Of a stretch of DNA of 44,430 bases, positions 37,370 through 44,430 are shown piece after piece; position 1 is the first letter of the stretch, and every line of letters starts with the position of its first letter. A program made the translations under genes and the position numbers. Source of the stretch: CAVWSM01 sp963798505 (GTDB taxonomy: Bacteria > Actinomycetota > Actinomycetes > Jiangellales > Jiangellaceae). The stretch is from NCBI GenBank assembly GCA_963798505.1, contig CAWCTX010000013.1, positions 1-44,430 of the forward strand. Reading direction: 5' to 3'. Under the pieces are notes generated by a model that did not search any database, was not told where the DNA came from, and was given only the letters and a program-made list of their open reading frames with translations.

Positions 37370-37855
37370 TCAGGTTGCCGGTCGGGCCATGGCCGAGCGG
37401 ACCTGTCCGGCCATGCTGATGCCCCAGCCGAGCGCGGGCCAGATCGGCCAGGGGTACCAGGCACCCGTCACGGCCCCTACGCCGAGCCAGATGGCAACGA
37501 GCAGGGCCATCACCGCGAGGTAGGCGGAGACGCGCGGTCGCAGTGCCGCCCGGGCGGAGCGTCGCGAGGCCACGGCCGCGGCCCGGCGGTGACGCAGCGC
37601 CAACCAGTCGGGGGGCAGGTCTGCGCGAAGCGGCTGCAGGTCGGCCTGCGTCCGGGCGGTCAGTGCGGTCTCGAGGCGGGTGTCGAGCTCATCCGGCGTG
37701 AGGTATCCCTCGGCGGCCGCGTCGCCAAGCAGTGTGACGGTCTCGTCGCGCTCGGCGTCCCCGATGCGCGCGTCAGGGTCCGCCGGCGCCCGACGGGTCG
37801 GGCTCATATCGGTGCGACCGCGGGTGACGCCGGTCGTGCGAAGCGAGTGGCACAT
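37370..37855 (-). CDS. DUF1707 protein with two C-terminal helices
   Basis: A 161-residue actinobacterial membrane protein. The DUF1707 (SHOCT-like) domain reads RIGDAERDETVTLLGDAAAE and GYLTPDELDTRLETALTART, with the conserved DAERD and LD(E)R features. An Arg/Ala-rich linker and two membrane segments (YLAVMALLVAIWLGVGAVTG, WPIWPALGWGISM) follow. It is anchored in the membrane with the DUF1707 part probably cytoplasmic. GGAGGG five bases before ATG 37855 decides the start over an internal ATG at 37807. It is divergent from a PadR gene; twin operators lie between. A TTGACA at 37928-37923 (minus strand) points at this gene with one operator in its spacer, so PadR control is likely. Confidence 0.85.
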   Translation of the reverse strand: MCHSLRTTGVTRGRTDMSPTRRAPADPDARIGDAERDETVTLLGDAAAEGYLTPDELDTRLETALTARTQADLQPLRADLPPDWLALRHRRAAAVASRRSARAALRPRVSAYLAVMALLVAIWLGVGAVTGAWYPWPIWPALGWGISMAGQVRSAMARPAT

Positions 37856-37875
37856 CGCGACCCTCCGGGCTCATT

Positions 37876-37922
37876 GTCCACTGTGGACAGTTGAGATCCA
37901 TGATGTACCGTCCACAGTGGAC
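37876..37922. promoter_or_regulatory. Twin 13-bp operators between DUF1707 and padR
   Basis: Two perfect palindromes with the same arms: GTCCACTGTGGAC (37876-37888) and GTCCACAGTGGAC (37910-37922), 34 bases centre to centre. They lie between divergent genes 109 bases apart. The second follows directly after a minus-strand TTGACA (37928-37923). The arms differ from the ATGT/ACAT consensus of many PadR operators. Confidence 0.75.
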
Positions 37923-37963
37923 TGTCAAGGTGTCCACCGCACCGGCGTGACGACGGGAGAGCC

Positions 37964-38533
37964 ATGAACGCCACCGCAGCCTCGCTGCTGGGACTGCTCG
38001 ACCTCAGCGGCGGTGAACTCACCGGTGCCGAACTGGTCCGGGTGGCCCAGCAGCGCATCGGCGACTTCTGGAGCCTGACCCGAAGCCAGGTCTACCGCGA
38101 GCTCGCGGCATTGGAGGCCGACGGACACGTGGAGCCGGGTCCGCGCGGCGCCCGGGAATCCCGGCCGTACCGCATCAGCGCCTCCGGCCGTGACATCTAC
38201 CGGACGTGGCTGACCGAACGACTTCCCGGCGACACCGTACGCGTGCCGATCCTGCTCGCGGTGGCGTTCGGTTCGGTGCTCCCCGAAGGCCGGGTGGCCG
38301 CCCTGCTGCGCCGCTCAGCCGAGGAACACCGCAACCGGCTCGACTCCTATCGAGCACTGGCCGCCGACCTCGACGAGCTTGGCGTGGACGTGTGGACCCG
38401 ATCCACACTGTCCTTCGGAGTCCACTACGAGGAGGCGGTGCTGCGGTGGTTCGACGCGCTGCCAGACGAAGTGGCCGACCTCGTAAACGCAGCCGAGGTC
38501 GCCGACCGCGAGAGTGATGCGTCAACAACATGA
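37964..38533 (+). CDS. PadR-family transcriptional regulator
   Basis: A winged-helix repressor of 189 residues. The DNA-binding domain reads LLDLSGGELTGAELVRVAQQ and FWSLTRSQVYRELAALEADG, followed by the wing GARESRPYRISASGR. The C-terminal helical domain (RVPILLAVAFGSVLPEGRVA, LLRRSAEEHRNRLDSYRALA) is of the Vir_act_alpha type. It is divergent from the DUF1707 gene. Two identical-arm palindromes in the shared upstream region are its likely operators, giving autoregulation plus control of the membrane protein. The start ATG has GGGAGAG about six bases upstream. It has no ABC genes beside it, unlike the other PadR gene in this window. Confidence 0.9.
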   Translation: MNATAASLLGLLDLSGGELTGAELVRVAQQRIGDFWSLTRSQVYRELAALEADGHVEPGPRGARESRPYRISASGRDIYRTWLTERLPGDTVRVPILLAVAFGSVLPEGRVAALLRRSAEEHRNRLDSYRALAADLDELGVDVWTRSTLSFGVHYEEAVLRWFDALPDEVADLVNAAEVADRESDASTT

Positions 38534-38697
38534 CGCCGTTATCCGGCGCCCGAGCTCCCGGAGGAAGGCCGCAGCCTAGTCGGCCTCGGACGTCGCGCCC
38601 ATCCGGTCGAACGCCTGAAGGGCGCCACCGAGGCAAGGAGGCGCAGCCCCAGCCACAACGGGTCGAGACCCCCGACCGTCGCCGGGGTCGCCAAGCC

Positions 38698-39378
38698 TCA
38701 ACTCGGGAATCGCGGGCGATAGCGCCGGCGCAGCTGACCGATTCTCCGGTAGCCCATCGCCCCCAGCAGCGCGCCGGTCGCGAGCGCCACCAGCAGCCCC
38801 ACAGCGATCTGGAGCTCAACCGCTGCGCCGAGAGCCTGGCAAATGATGACCGCAATGACCCCGGTGACCACGGTGTCGACGATGCCGATGATCACGGGGG
38901 ACCCGGCCAGGAGATGGCTGACACCGACATCGGTGCGGAAGCTGTAGGTCTGGAGCACCCCGAGCTCGTCGTCGTTCTGACTGGTGACAAAGTACGGATC
39001 GAGATCCGGGGCAAGTTCAAGATAGGCGTGGCGGAGCCGGTTCATTCCCACGACGAGCCATGCGTCCTCGATATCGGCCTCGAGCAGCCGGATGTAGGTC
39101 GCCAGCCCGACCAGGAGCACGACAGGCAGCACGAGGAGCGCGAAGACGCGAAAGCTGTCACCGAAACCTGTCGCCTGCGCCACGAGGGAGAGCGCCACGA
39201 CCGTGGCCGAGAGCACCGTGAGGAACGTGCCCGTCCGGCTGAAGATCTCATTCCAGGTCATGCTGCGCGTCGCGAGCAGGCTCCAGTGCTCGGTCGCCAG
39301 GATTTGAGCGCGTAGCGAGAGCGCGGCATCACCGCCATCCGGCGCCAGCGGCCGTGTCGCGGGCGGGTTCTGCTTCAT
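38698..39378 (-). CDS. Four-helix membrane protein, uncharacterised TEH family
   Basis: Intact member, 226 residues, of the family also seen at 8819. The N-terminal soluble helix (LRAQILATEHWSLLATRSMT, WNEIFSRTG) precedes two hydrophobic segments (TFLTVLSATVVALSLVAQ and VFALLVLPVVLLVGLATYI). The conserved RLLEADIEDAWLVVGMNRLR then HAYLEL stretch follows, with PDLDPYFVTSQNDDELGV, then two more hydrophobic segments (VIIGIVDTVVTGVIAVIICQ, ALATGALLGAMGY). A basic tail (RRRYRPRF) ends the protein. GGAGG seven bases before ATG 39378 fixes the start; about 75 upstream bases in the same frame are open but not needed. No named function is known to me. Confidence 0.8.
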   Translation of the reverse strand: MKQNPPATRPLAPDGGDAALSLRAQILATEHWSLLATRSMTWNEIFSRTGTFLTVLSATVVALSLVAQATGFGDSFRVFALLVLPVVLLVGLATYIRLLEADIEDAWLVVGMNRLRHAYLELAPDLDPYFVTSQNDDELGVLQTYSFRTDVGVSHLLAGSPVIIGIVDTVVTGVIAVIICQALGAAVELQIAVGLLVALATGALLGAMGYRRIGQLRRRYRPRFPS

Positions 39379-39488
39379 CGTTGCCTCCTGACAGATCGTG
39401 TCTGTCGGCGATGGGCGTCTGACACCTCGTGTCCTCCCCGAGCCCGACCACACCTACCAGGCAGAGGCGACACTTTGGGGCCGCGGAC

Positions 39489-40580
39489 TCACTCACCCCG
39501 TGCTTCGCGCACGACAGTCCGCAGCTCGGCGAACAATAGTCGCGCCGTGTCCTCCCAGCTGGGGAACGTTGCTGCTCGCCGGGCCGCCGCCGCACCAAGT
39601 TGGCGGCGCAGCGGCTCATCGGTCGCCAGAGCGGCCAGTGCCGCGGTGAGCGCTGCTCGGTCCCCGAGGAGGGAGGACCCGACCTTCCACGCCGTCGCGG
39701 GCCAGGTGCGGCAGGTTGCCCGCGTCCCAGCCAACGACCGGCAGTCCCGCCGCCATTGCCTCGCCGTAGACGGTGCCGTAGGGCTCCCGGAGGCTGGCCA
39801 GCGCAAACATGTCCGCGGCCCGATAGAACCCAGCCACCTCCTCCGGAGAGCATTGCCCGTGTACCACCACCCGATCCACGAGATCCGGTGCGGCGAGACG
39901 GATCCGCACTTGCGCGGCGTACGCAGGCTCCGCATCGGTGTCCCCGACCAGATGCAGCGTGACCAAATCAGCGGGCAACGCAGCGACGGCTTCAAGCAGG
40001 TCGAGCAGGCCCTTGCGCGCGACCCAGTTCCCGACGGAGAGCAACGCCGCCTTTCGGCCGGCCCTGAGGTCGGTCATGGCACGACGGCCTCCGCGGCTAC
40101 ATCTCTGCCCGGCGGGACCACCCGGAGCAGGCTGTCGGGAACGCCCAGGCGACGCATCTGCTCGCCGAGGTCGGCGCTGGCCACCAGGAGCCGAGCGGCG
40201 TGTCGGTAGGCACGACGATCGAGGGCAGCCTGCACCCGCTTGCGCGTCCGGCCGTGGTCGATCCCGCCCGGCGGCTGGTGGAGGATGCCGACGAGCGGCA
40301 CCGACAACCGGCGCCGCCACAGCCACGGACCCAGGAAGGCAGCAGCAATGCTGTCGAGGAGCACCACGTCTGATCGCTGTCGGCCCACCGACCGCAGCAG
40401 GGCGGCGCCAGCCAAGGCTGGCAGCGGGAACGGCCACGTAGGAAAGGAAGCGAAGCCCACTTGGGCGTCGAATGTCGGGGCCATGTCGGCGATCCTGCGG
40501 TGGTACAGGTAACCCCCCGTCATGGTCCTGGGGTCGCCCAACGTCACCAGTGAAACCGTGAGCACATGCGGGTCATTCAT
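39489..40580 (-). CDS. GT4-like glycosyltransferase, frameshifted
   Basis: GT-B glycosyltransferase of about 360 residues when joined. The N-terminal domain reads VSLVTLGDPRTMTGGYLYHR and VVLLDSIAAAFLGPW, with HQPPGGIDH. The donor domain has LLSVGNWVARKGLLDLLEAV, VVVHGQCSPEEVAGFYRAAD and the EX7E-like EPYGTVYGEAMAAGLPVVGW. Frame changes near 40075 and 39690 interrupt it. ATG 40580 is the likely start: the first strand begins a few residues later. This start overlaps that of the divergent glycosyltransferase, both codons lying within 40566-40580. The two GTs probably modify the product of the pterin-like genes that follow. Confidence 0.8.
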
Positions 40581-41669
40581 GTCGTCCCGACGCCGTTCGG
40601 AGCCGGCGGGCTGCTTGGTGGAGGCGAACGTTACCCTCTCGAGCTTGCCCGCGCCCTGGCCTTGCACGTGGATTGCGTACTGCTCACGTTTGGGCCCTCG
40701 GCACGTGTGCTGCGGGAGGCGAGCGGAGTGCAGATCCGCATCCTGCGCCGGTTCGGTCTGCTGCGAGGCCATCCCGCGCAGCCGATCGCGCCTCAACTAG
40801 CGTGGTCGCTTCGCGGGGCAGACATCGTGCATTGCCATCAACCGCGTAGTGCGCCGAGCCGGGTGGCTGTGCTGGCCGCCGCTGTCGCCGGGCAGCACCG
40901 AGTCGCGACCGATCATGGGCTTGGCCGGGGCGGATGGGGCGGCTCCCTGGCTGGCTCTGTTCGAGCGGTTCCTGACCGTCTCGAGCTATTCCGCCCGCGT
41001 GCTCCACGCACCGCCGGCTCGCACACGCATCATTTATGGCGGTGCCGATCCCGCACGTTTCTGCCCAGAGCCCGCGGCCGGCGTAGCGGCGTTCTGTACG
41101 TCGGCCGGCTGACGCCTCACAAAGGGATCGACCTCCTGCTGCGGGCGATCCCGGACGGTACGCCCCTGACGGTGGCGGGGTCTCCCGGCCACGATCCGCG
41201 GCCACCGGAGCGGGACTACCCACTGTTGCTGCGGCGGCTGGCCGGTGGCCGCGACGTACGATTCATCGGGCCGGTTCCGGAGCGGGAACTGCCGGCACTC
41301 CACCGCCGGGCGGCTGTCTTTGTTCTTCCCACCGTCGAACGAACTTGTTACGGCCGACACGTGCCGGTCACCGAGCTCCTTGGCCTCTCGGCCCTGGAGG
41401 CCATGGCCAGCGGCACACCTGTGGTGGCGAGCCGAACGGGTGGCCTAACCGAGATCATTCGCGACGGCGAGACGGGCTTTCTCGTCACTCCGGGCGATGG
41501 ACAGCTGCGGGATCGCCTCCAGATGCTGCTCGGCGACCAAGCACTGGCCCTGCGAATGGGAACTGCCGCGCGGGACGCCGTAATCGAGCAGTTCACGTGG
41601 ACGAAGACAGCCGAGCGCTGTCTGTCCGCCTACGAGGAGCTGGCCGGATCCGGCAAGGCCGCGACGTAG
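40566..41669 (+). CDS. GT4-like glycosyltransferase, frameshifted
   Basis: GT-B enzyme of about 368 residues. It opens RVIHVVPTPFGAGGLLGGGE, with IVHCHQPRSAPSRVAVLAAA. A middle segment in another frame reads ALFERFLTVSSYSARVLHAP and TRIIYGGADPARFCPEP. The donor domain has VLYVGRLTPHKGIDLLLRAI and VTELLGLSALEAMASGTPVV with the EX7E glutamates. Frame changes near 40930 and 41090 bound the middle segment. It is divergent from and overlapping in start with the other GT, and its 3' end overlaps the PTPS gene by 40 bases in opposite orientation. Such tight packing on both strands suggests one functional locus. Confidence 0.82.
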   Translation: MRVIHVVPTPFGAGGLLGGGERYPLELARALALHVDCVLLTFGPSARVLREASGVQIRILRRFGLLRGHPAQPIAPQLAWSLRGADIVHCHQPRSAPSRVAVLAAAVAGQHRVATDHGLGRGGWGGSLAGSVRAVPDRLELFRPRAPRTAGSHTHHLWRCRSRTFLPRARGRRSGVLYVGRLTPHKGIDLLLRAIPDGTPLTVAGSPGHDPRPPERDYPLLLRRLAGGRDVRFIGPVPERELPALHRRAAVFVLPTVERTCYGRHVPVTELLGLSALEAMASGTPVVASRTGGLTEIIRDGETGFLVTPGDGQLRDRLQMLLGDQALALRMGTAARDAVIEQFTWTKTAERCLSAYEELAGSGKAAT

Positions 41670-42043
41670 CCGCCGAAGGCCACGGGCGTCTCCCAGACGC
41701 GCACCGCCACCGTCGCGCCTCCCACATGACCGAGCGCCTGAGCCAGCCGGTCGTGCACCCAGCGCGCGAAGACTTCGACGGTCACCGCGTCCGCCCCGGT
41801 CGCGGGTCCCACAACGTCGTCAAGGTCAGCGCCGTCGACCATGTCGGCGATCCTGCGCATTGCCTGCTCCAGCACGTCGAGGTCGACGACCATGCCGCGC
41901 TCGTCAAGGTGCTCTCGGGACACCACGACATCCAGGCGGTAGGTGTGTGCGTGCCGCTCCCCTTCGGGTGGAGGCATTCCGGGCATGACATGGAACGCGC
42001 GTACTTCTGCGGCGGTGCCGGTCTCGTACATGCGGTCATTCAT
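41630..42043 (-). CDS. PTPS/QueD-like protein with Cys-to-Glu change
   Basis: 6-pyruvoyl-tetrahydropterin synthase/QueD fold, 137 residues. Zinc ligands His18 (AFHVM), His31 and His33 (ERHAHTYRL) and the pterin-anchoring Glu118 (RVWETP) are present, with GMVVDLDVLEQAM after them. The catalytic Cys that sits four residues before the HxH His in QueD is Glu27 here. In the PTPS-III group the same exchange goes with conversion of dihydroneopterin triphosphate to a hydroxymethyl-pterin. The enzyme therefore probably acts on a GTP-derived pterin, but not as a standard QueD. ATG 42043 overlaps the stop of the dehydrogenase gene by eight bases, so the two are co-translated. Confidence 0.85.
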   Translation of the reverse strand: MNDRMYETGTAAEVRAFHVMPGMPPPEGERHAHTYRLDVVVSREHLDERGMVVDLDVLEQAMRRIADMVDGADLDDVVGPATGADAVTVEVFARWVHDRLAQALGHVGGATVAVRVWETPVAFGGYVAALPDPASSS

Positions 42044-43034
42044 AGCGCAGTGCAGCGTGCAGCAGCCCGTCCTCACCGCGCTCGATCGCGGCGTACGCGG
42101 CCGCTGCGTCGGTGAACGCGAACTCGCTCGTGGCTATGGCGCTCAACGGAAGCTGACCGAGCAGCTGCCGTACGGCGTCGCGGCGGTGTCGTACGTCCCA
42201 GCGGCCGGACTGCGCCGCGGGGATTGTCGATACCTGGCTGCTGCGGAGTGTAAGCCGCCGTCGGTGGAACTCCGCGCCCAGTGACAGGGACACGGGCTTC
42301 GTGCCGTACCAGGAGCCAACAAGTGCAGTCCCCTCGTGAGCTAGCAGCGCCAGCCCCGCCTCCAGAGCCGCCGGCGCCCCCGACAGCTCAACCAACAGTG
42401 GCGTCCCGCGCCCTCCGGTTGCTTCTGCCACCTGCTCCCGCAGACGCTCTGGCGGGACGGCGGCCACACCCAGCCCGCCGGCGATCTCTCGCCGCCACTC
42501 CCGCGGCTCGCTGGCCAACACAGCGGCACCGGCGCGCTGCAGCAGCAGCGCGGTCAGCAGGCCGACGGCACCCAGGCCGGTAACCACGACGGTCTCGCCG
42601 AACACGGGACCCGCGTCAAGGGTCAACTGAAGCGCCGTCTCCACGAGCGGGAAGAGAGTGGCCAGCCGTGGATCCGAGTGCGGGTCGAGCAGTACGGCGT
42701 CGGCCTCTGCCACCACGAACCGGTCCTGGTGCGGGTGGAAGGCAAACACAAGCGAGCCTGCCGGAACCGACGAAGTCCCGTGCTCAACCAAGCCCACGCA
42801 GCTATAGCCGTACCGGAACGGGTAGGAGAACGTCCCGGACAGCCCGCCGATGGACTCGTCGAGCTGGGTGTTCGCATCGAGCTCCCCACGGTAGGCGAGC
42901 ATCTCCGTGCCGCCGCTGATGCCGGAGTACGCGGTGCGTACGACCAGGTCTGTGGAGGAGGCGGCTTGGGGGAGGTCGACGGACACCACCTCGACGCGAC
43001 GGGGGGCGGTGAACTGTACGGCACGGGCTCGCAT
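42036..43034 (-). CDS. Medium-chain dehydrogenase, BchC-like, without the zinc Cys
   Basis: Zinc-type alcohol dehydrogenase superfamily protein, 332 residues. N-terminal GroES-like domain (VVRTAYSGISGGTEMLAYRG) and Rossmann domain (GETVVVTGLGAVGLLTALLL). The catalytic-zinc Cys usually found in YSGICGTD is Ser; SGISxGTE is typical of the BchC-like branch, which oxidises a tetrapyrrole side chain without the usual zinc geometry. The start ATG 43034 has AGGGAG about five bases upstream; longer frames ahead are antisense to the RibA gene. It is divergent from the RibA-RibD fusion, 52 bases between starts, and overlaps the PTPS gene at its end. Probably an NAD(P) alcohol/ketone step on the cluster product. 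Confidence 0.85.
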   Translation of the reverse strand: MRARAVQFTAPRRVEVVSVDLPQAASSTDLVVRTAYSGISGGTEMLAYRGELDANTQLDESIGGLSGTFSYPFRYGYSCVGLVEHGTSSVPAGSLVFAFHPHQDRFVVAEADAVLLDPHSDPRLATLFPLVETALQLTLDAGPVFGETVVVTGLGAVGLLTALLLQRAGAAVLASEPREWRREIAGGLGVAAVPPERLREQVAEATGGRGTPLLVELSGAPAALEAGLALLAHEGTALVGSWYGTKPVSLSLGAEFHRRRLTLRSSQVSTIPAAQSGRWDVRHRRDAVRQLLGQLPLSAIATSEFAFTDAAAAYAAIERGEDGLLHAALRYE

Positions 43035-43086
43035 CGCACTCCCTGCGGAATTTCGGTTGGTTTCTGTCGGCCGACCGGTGTAGGCC

Positions 43087-44430
43087 ATGGCCATGGTCCT
43101 TCCCTCAGCCCGCGCCGGCGACCCCAGCCGCGCACCCCTCGAAGTGGGGTCCGTGGTGATTCCGACCTCGTACGGCGAGTACCGCACCCGGGTTTTCCAG
43201 ACCGCTGCGGGCCATGTGTATCTCGCCCTAATCAAGGGGGACGTGGCAGGCGCCGAGTCCGTACTCACCCGTCTGCACTCCGAGTGCCTCACCGGTGACG
43301 CGCTCGGCTCATTGCGTTGTGACTGCGGGGTTCAGCTGCGGACCGCGATGCGCGAACGGCGGCCGAGGGTCGCGGCGTGGTGCTGTACCTGACCGGCCAG
43401 GAGGGGCGCGGCATCGGGTTGGTCAACAAGTTTCGCGCCTACATGGAGCAGGATCTCGGGGCGGACACGCTGGATGCCAACGTACGGCTGGGATTCCCCG
43501 CCGACGGCGGGATTACGCCGATGCCAGCGCGGTACTGGGTGCTCTCGGGGTGCGTTCCATCCGACTGTTGTCAAACAACCCGGCCAAGGCCGACGCGCTG
43601 CGCCGGCACGGCGTACGAGGTAGCGGCGGTCGAGCCGCTGGCTACGGCACCGCACGGTCGCAATCTGCGTTATCTCATGACCAAAGCCGGCCGGTTCGGA
43701 CACGTGCGGCCAACCGGCGCTCAACTGACGCCCGCTCCGGCTGCGCCGGTCGATGCGAGTGTGCTGCTCGGCGAGATCCGGCCGCGCAAGGAGCGGCCCT
43801 ACGTACTCGTGAAGTATGCGCAGACGCTCGACGGCCGCATCGCTACCCGGACCGGTGACTCCAAGTGGATCAGCGGAGAGGCAGAACGACGGATCTCGCA
43901 CGCACTACGGGCCGCGTGCGATGCGGTGCTGGTCGGCTCCGGCACCGTGCAGCAGGACGACCCACAGCTGACCGTACGCCTGGTGCCAGGTGCCAACCCG
44001 ATCCGCGTCGTGCTCGATTCGTCGCTGCGCATACCTCCCAATGCCAAGGTCGCCGGCGACGGCGCCACCACCATCGTGTTCACCACACCCGCCGCCGACC
44101 CCGCGCGTAGGGCGGAGTTGCGGTCGGCCGGGGTGGCTGTACGCGAGGTGGCGGCGGGGCCTCAGGGGGTCGACCTGGCGGCGGTGTTCGCGCAGCTACG
44201 CGATTCCGGAGTCGAGTCGCTCATGGTGGAGGGAGGTCAGCGCGTCATCACGTCGGTGGTTGGCGGCCGGGCTGGTGGACCGCCTGGTTGTGTCGATATC
44301 CCCGACCGTGATCGGTGTCGGTGTGCAGGCCGTGGGCGACCTCGGCATCGACCGGGTCGCCGACGGCGTGCGACTGAGCAATCGGGCTGTCTATCTCGCT
44401 GACGACGATGTGCTGCTGGGCTGGGACGTG
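43087..44430 (+). CDS. GTP cyclohydrolase II fused to RibD-type reductase, frameshifted, 3'-truncated
   Basis: The N-terminal ~200 residues are GTP cyclohydrolase II (RibA), which opens GTP and releases formate and pyrophosphate. YRTRVFQTAAGHVYLALIKG leads to the zinc site HSECLTGDALGSLRCDCG with all three Cys, then GQEGRGIGLVNKFRAY, including the Tyr matching E. coli RibA Tyr105. IRLLSNNPAKADALRRHG follows. The C-terminal ~240 residues are the NADPH reductase (DHFR-like) domain of RibD: PYVLVKYAQTLDGRIATRTG, KWISGEAE, AVLVGSGTVQQDDPQLTVR, GVESLMVEGG. The zinc deaminase domain of true RibD is missing. Frame changes lie near 43370, 43510, 43600 and 44262. The last frame (LVDRLVVSISPTVIGVGV) runs off the window. 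It could make a ribitylated diaminopyrimidine directly from GTP. Confidence 0.87.

Noticed and set aside
1..44430. tRNA, rRNA, CRISPR array, transposase, integrase or prophage genes
   Set aside because: None seen on reading both strands; no regularly spaced repeats, no cloverleaf and no recombinase motifs were recognised.

Overview
High-GC DNA (about two thirds G+C by eye) from an actinomycete-like bacterium. The strongest phylum marker is a WhiB-family iron-sulfur regulator with an AT-hook (14560-14832). Large LuxR-type ATPase regulators, an MmpL transporter, PadR regulators, TANNNT promoters and GTG starts fit Actinomycetota; the class cannot be fixed from this window. Many genes need single-base frame corrections to read through while their neighbours are intact. 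This looks more like an assembly with uncorrected indels (long-read or low-coverage metagenome) than wholesale decay, although some loci (a DHFR-like remnant, an AlkD fragment) look truly degraded.

Layout. 1-3379: 3' part of a subtilisin-like exoprotease, badly frameshifted, ending in a hairpin terminator. 3593-6602 and 10971-13980: two copies of a 3 kb block, each with a ~966-residue AAA-ATPase/LuxR regulator; the second is intact, the first needs about six indel corrections. Between them lie an odd SDR, an NmrA-like protein, a four-helix membrane protein translationally coupled to an RhtA-like exporter, and an unknown protein. 14062-17664: DHFR-like remnant, WhiB7-like regulator, small unknown ORFs, MmpL transporter. 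17883-20932: PEP-mutase-like enzyme, DUF899, VOC protein and an ECF sigma factor with a fused SnoaL-like domain. 21401-24665 (minus): PadR, ABC ATPase and FtsX-like permease, overlapping or nearly so. 24706-27411: two divergent pectinacetylesterase-like lipoproteins whose promoters each carry the same two-palindrome operator. 27866-31100 (minus): glycogen-debranching-type glucosidase and GT4 glycosyltransferase. 32224-35287: a second secreted subtilase. 35492-39378: lipoprotein, AlkD fragment, leaderless cupin, DUF1707 protein, PadR with twin operators, and a second member of the four-helix membrane family.

39489 to the right edge is the most interesting part: two divergent glycosyltransferases with overlapping start codons, a PTPS/QueD-like protein with Glu in place of the catalytic Cys, a BchC-like dehydrogenase without the usual zinc Cys, and a fusion of GTP cyclohydrolase II with the reductase domain of RibD but no deaminase. 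Together they look like a biosynthetic locus for a glycosylated GTP-derived pteridine or pyrimidine rather than ordinary riboflavin synthesis. The cluster runs off the end of the window.
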